Below, piece after piece: positions 6,981 through 8,968 of a DNA stretch of 8,968 nucleotides. Below the pieces are notes generated by a model that was not told the origin of the DNA, did no database searches, and was given only the letters and a program-made list of their open reading frames with translations. The position numbers were made by a program, and so were the translations under genes. Each line of letters begins with the position of its first letter. Position 1 is the stretch's first letter. The DNA lies in assembly GCA_031260865.1 (NCBI GenBank), contig JAISKQ010000110.1, positions 1 through 8,968 on the forward strand. The letters run 5' to 3'. Source of the DNA: Prevotella sp. (GTDB lineage Bacteria > Bacteroidota > Bacteroidia > Bacteroidales > Dysgonomonadaceae).

Positions 6981-7007
6981 AGACGCATTCCTTGTGGAAA
7001 TGTTGCA
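6981..7007 (-). promoter_or_regulatory. Candidate autoregulated ECF promoter
   Basis: On the minus strand TGCAAC (7007-7002) is separated by exactly 16 bases from CGTCT (6985-6981). An AAC-containing -35 and a CGTC-type -10 at about 16 bp spacing are the hallmarks of many ECF promoters. The site ends 21 nt upstream of the sigma factor ATG, giving a short leader. The spacer holds a small palindrome, TTCC-N4-GGAA (6999-6988). I infer that the sigma factor recognises this site and activates its own operon; I found no second copy in the window. Confidence 0.6.
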
Positions 7008-7009
7008 TG

Positions 7010-7043
7010 AATAAGTGAATAATTTTACCTTTTATCACTTATT
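7010..7043. repeat. 9-bp inverted repeat abutting the ECF -35 element
   Basis: AATAAGTGA (7010-7018) and TCACTTATT (7035-7043) are perfect inverted arms around 16 bases. The repeat sits between the exbD stop and the -35 hexamer, with only 2 bases between its edge and TGCAAC. The stem has little GC and no T-tail in the exbD direction, so it would be a weak terminator at best; an operator is the other option. Confidence 0.5.
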
Positions 7044-7069
7044 TTATTAATAAAACAGTCCTTTCTATA

Positions 7070-7489
7070 TTATTCAGGTTTCTGGGTAAAAAGGATCATC
7101 TTCACCTGTAATTTATTGCCTATATCAATAACATCCACTACATCTTGCAGGCTCAACGATTTGTCTGCTTGTAGTAATACATTTATATCCACATCCGGAT
7201 TTTGGGATTTTTCATCTTTCAAAACCAAATCCAACGCGGATTCCAAATCTTCTTTCGCTAATTCTTTGTCGTTGATATAATATCTTAAGTCTCGTGTTAT
7301 AATCAGATTTATATTTTTCTTCGTCACCACTTTTTCGGACGACGCGGCATTTGGCAGCAACACCCTTATAGCGGCGGGGGTTACCATAGTGGATATAATA
7401 AGGAAGAACAACAGCAGAAAAAACATAATATCATTCAAAGAGGCTGTATAAACTTCCGCCGTTCTTGTTTTCCTACGTTCTATTTTCAT
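7070..7489 (-). CDS. exbD: ExbD/TolR family biopolymer transport protein
   Basis: 139 residues, the usual ExbD/TolR length. There is a short basic cytoplasmic N-terminus (residues 1-16) and one transmembrane helix about 18-34. In it, Asp20 (LNDIMFFLLLFF) is at the position of the essential proton-pathway aspartate. A periplasmic mixed alpha/beta domain spans about 45-139 (INLIITRDLRYYIND, then ILLQAD-like and VDVIDIGNKL segments). Together with ExbB it forms the inner-membrane motor that uses the proton gradient to energise TonB or TolA-type partners. It follows exbB by 24 nt, with an A/T palindrome just before the start. No tonB and no second exbD follow, unlike the common Bacteroidota exbB-exbD-exbD-tonB order; the next gene is a separately promoted sigma factor. 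Confidence 0.93.
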   Translation of the reverse strand: MKIERRKTRTAEVYTASLNDIMFFLLLFFLIISTMVTPAAIRVLLPNAASSEKVVTKKNINLIITRDLRYYINDKELAKEDLESALDLVLKDEKSQNPDVDINVLLQADKSLSLQDVVDVIDIGNKLQVKMILFTQKPE

Positions 7490-7496
7490 TTTCTTC

Positions 7497-7510
7497 TTTT
7501 TTATAAAAAA
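7497..7510. repeat. A/T palindrome TTTTTTATAAAAAA before exbD
   Basis: A perfect 14-nt palindrome lies 7 nt upstream of the exbD ATG. The identical 14-mer is found 10 nt upstream of the chosen exbB start. It may be part of the A-rich translation-initiation context of Bacteroidota, or chance in AT-rich spacer DNA. Confidence 0.5.
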
Positions 7511-7513
7511 CAG

Positions 7514-8224
7514 TTATGCTGCTTCTGTTATGCCTCTTTTATAGGCTCGTATAGCTTTCATAACGTCATTGGAATCTTTTTCCAGATTCACAACAACTTT
7601 ATCGATGCGTCCGTTGAGCAAATAGTATCCAGAATAGGCTATGATACCTACCAACAAACCGGCGCCGGAACATATCATTTTTTGGTACAACCCTGTCGAG
7701 ATAGTATCTATCGCCAGATCATTTGTCTTTGCAATATCGTAAAATATTTTTATAACTCCAAATATTGTACCCAAAAATCCGAGCATCGGCGCGATTGAAG
7801 ATGTTATACCCACCCAGTTTAGCTTATCTTCCAATATGCTAATTTGCTGATGAGCTTCCACTTCCATCGATTCTTCTATTTCTTTATCGCTCAGTTCAAA
7901 TTCTTTCAGTCCCGCCGCGATAACTTTCGCGGACGCGTAAGGACGTTCAACACAGAATTTCAGCGCTTTATCGATTCGTCCTTCATTGATAAGCTCTATA
8001 ACCCGGGATAACCACATCGTGTCTTTTTTGCCCAAACGATTTATAACCAACCATTTGTTTATGATTACATAAATCGCTAATAATGACAATAGGAATATGG
8101 GAAGTAAAATCCAACCTCCTTTAAGCACAAGGTTCAAATAGCTTTCTTCAGACGCCGTTTGAACTGTTTGTTCTGCCATCTCAACTATAGGTTCGGCAGC
8201 TTGTAATAGTATAGACAGATTCAT
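7514..8224 (-). CDS. exbB: MotA/TolQ/ExbB proton channel family protein
   Basis: 236 residues from the chosen start. Three transmembrane helices lie at about 36-56, 138-160 and 185-203, with a long cytoplasmic helical segment between the first two, the ExbB/TolQ layout. The family signature SIAPMLGFLGTIFGVIKIF (143-161) precedes TM3, where the usual polar site reads CSGAGL (185-190), with Ser taking the place of the common Thr. It pairs with ExbD to make the proton-driven motor in the inner membrane. The ATG at 8224 is preferred to the in-frame ATG at 8284. A -7 box (8270-8263) would start transcription downstream of 8284, and a palindrome shared with exbD sits at the same distance from 8224. 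The extra 20 residues (MTEGLIF...) are unlike the family. The start lies 84 nt after nuoN. Confidence 0.93.
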   Translation of the reverse strand: MNLSILLQAAEPIVEMAEQTVQTASEESYLNLVLKGGWILLPIFLLSLLAIYVIINKWLVINRLGKKDTMWLSRVIELINEGRIDKALKFCVERPYASAKVIAAGLKEFELSDKEIEESMEVEAHQQISILEDKLNWVGITSSIAPMLGFLGTIFGVIKIFYDIAKTNDLAIDTISTGLYQKMICSGAGLLVGIIAYSGYYLLNGRIDKVVVNLEKDSNDVMKAIRAYKRGITEAA

Positions 8225-8234
8225 AAGTTTAGAC

Positions 8235-8248
8235 TTTTTTATAAAAAA
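8235..8248. repeat. A/T palindrome TTTTTTATAAAAAA before exbB
   Basis: This is the same 14-nt perfect palindrome found before exbD, here 10 nt upstream of the chosen exbB ATG. It also supplies the T-run following the 8253-8281 hairpin, so it could equally serve as a terminator tail for nuoN transcripts. Confidence 0.5.
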
Positions 8249-8252
8249 TTCA

Positions 8253-8281
8253 ACAGAAGAACCAAAGATAAGCCCTTCTGT
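8253..8281 (-). terminator. Possible weak terminator of the nuo operon, overlapping the exbB promoter
   Basis: On the minus strand ACAGAAG (8281-8275) pairs with CTTCTGT (8259-8253) around a 15-nt loop. TGAA and six T residues follow. The stem is only 7 bp with a large loop, so termination would be partial. The loop contains the -7 box of the proposed exbB promoter, so an operator role for the repeat is an alternative. Confidence 0.4.
8263..8270 (-). promoter_or_regulatory. Candidate -7 box of the exbBD operon
   Basis: The minus strand reads TATCTTTG, an exact match to the Bacteroidota housekeeping -7 consensus TAnnTTTG. It lies in the nuoN-exbB gap about 40 nt upstream of the preferred exbB ATG. 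The -33 element is not clear. The position favours an independent exbBD transcript and the shorter ExbB. Confidence 0.5.
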
Positions 8282-8308
8282 CAATATACGTTTATTATTT
8301 AATAATCT

Positions 8309-8968
8309 TTAATATATACCAAAGCCTACGCTCGCTATATATTCATAGAAACAGCTGACTACACCAACCAAAAAGATACCGACCATCGAAAGCACTAAAG
8401 AAACTTTCATATAGCCATCGGTATCGAGCCTTTCAATCGGCGAGGCGGATTTTTTGATAATCATCGATTTCACTACCAGCAGATAGTAATACAAAGATAT
8501 TACCGTATTCAGGAAAGCCAAGAACACAAGCAAGGTTTGCCCCTGTTGCATCGCCGCCATGAATACAAATAACTTACTAAAGAATCCGGCGGCAAACGGA
8601 ATACCTCCAAGCGAAAACATGGCTATCATCATAGCCAAAGCCAGCTTAGGGTTTGTATTATACAGCCCGTCGTAATCATCCATGCTTACTTTGCCTGTTT
8701 TGTCTTCTATCGCCGAAATCACGCCGAACGCGGCAAGGTTGGAAAAGATATAGACAAATACATAAAATATAGCCGCCGACATACCTGCCGCCGTGCCTGT
8801 AAACACGCTTAACATAATGTATCCTGCCTGCGATATGGACGAGAAGGCAAGGAAGCGTTTCATATTCTTTTGGCGAAGCGCGAATAAATTACCTACGGTG
8901 ATAGTGAGCAGGATAATGATCCACAGTATATTTTGCCATGTATCCTGTAATCCGGGAAACACCTTGAA
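8309..8968 (-). CDS. nuoN: NADH-quinone oxidoreductase subunit N, C-terminal part (cut by window edge)
   Basis: 219 C-terminal residues are visible; the frame is open to the last base (8968), so the gene starts outside. The product is a membrane-arm antiporter-like subunit of complex I, which helps couple NADH oxidation to proton pumping. The fragment contains LTITVGNLFALRQKNMKRFL and then AFSSISQAGY (fragment residues about 22-50), the conserved Lys-containing helix typical of NuoN. Further on are a GGIPFAAGFFSKLFVF helix and an NTVISLYYYLLVVK helix, again classic NuoN. Six or so hydrophobic helices can be counted. NuoN usually ends the nuoA-N operon, which fits the change of function downstream. 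A GTG at 8962 could be mistaken for a start, but the frame and homology-like sequence continue past it. Confidence 0.95.
   Translation of the reverse strand, partial: FKVFPGLQDTWQNILWIIILLTITVGNLFALRQKNMKRFLAFSSISQAGYIMLSVFTGTAAGMSAAIFYVFVYIFSNLAAFGVISAIEDKTGKVSMDDYDGLYNTNPKLALAMMIAMFSLGGIPFAAGFFSKLFVFMAAMQQGQTLLVFLAFLNTVISLYYYLLVVKSMIIKKSASPIERLDTDGYMKVSLVLSMVGIFLVGVVSCFYEYIASVGFGIY

Noticed and set aside
8225..8284. Longer start for ExbB (ATG at 8284)
   Set aside because: It would add 20 residues unlike the family, and a -7 box at 8270-8263 would place the transcript start downstream of it.
1..8968. CRISPR array, tRNA or rRNA genes
   Set aside because: No regularly spaced repeats and no tRNA- or rRNA-like segments were seen on either strand.

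Overview
The window looks like chromosomal DNA of a Bacteroidota bacterium, most likely of the order Bacteroidales. The reasons are a GLPGLI-family protein, a carboxypeptidase-regulatory-like/TonB-receptor-like barrel, an ECF sigma factor with a barrel-fused anti-sigma candidate, A/T-rich translation starts without Shine-Dalgarno sequences, a TAnnTTTG-type -7 box, and moderate to low GC. Every gene I accept lies on the minus strand, so the transcription order is from high to low coordinates. I cannot name the genus.

Region by region along the minus strand: (i) 8968-8309 is the C-terminal part of nuoN, a membrane subunit of respiratory complex I, cut by the window edge. (ii) 8224-7070 is a two-gene exbB-exbD proton-channel operon. 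A -7 box and a hairpin lie just upstream, and no tonB or second exbD follows. (iii) 6959-4286 is a three-gene operon: ECF sigma factor, a 419-residue protein combining an N-terminal anti-sigma-like segment, one inner-membrane helix, a charged Pro/Lys/Glu linker and a C-terminal outer-membrane barrel, and a lipoprotein resembling NigD. It starts at an ECF-type promoter (TGCAAC, 16 bp, CGTCT) and ends in a strong intrinsic terminator at 4249-4217. (iv) 3893-403 is a translationally coupled pair, a GLPGLI-family protein and an 884-residue outer-membrane barrel protein, overlapping as TAATG and preceded by a 10-bp inverted repeat in the leader. (v) 1-about 395 is a GC-richer stretch with several inverted repeats and no convincing gene, probably a dispersed intergenic repeat.

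The most interesting part is operon (iii). Its architecture matches the dual membrane-spanning anti-sigma (Dma) systems reported in Bacteroides thetaiotaomicron. There, a barrel in the outer membrane is tethered through the periplasm to a cytoplasmic sigma-binding domain and controls a NigD-family protein and outer-membrane vesicle formation. Here sigma factor, Dma-like protein and NigD-like lipoprotein sit together, with a plausible autoregulatory promoter, so the locus could be a self-contained envelope-sensing unit. The ExbBD motor and the barrel pair (iv) are also envelope functions, but nothing in the sequence shows a regulatory link between them and operon (iii).
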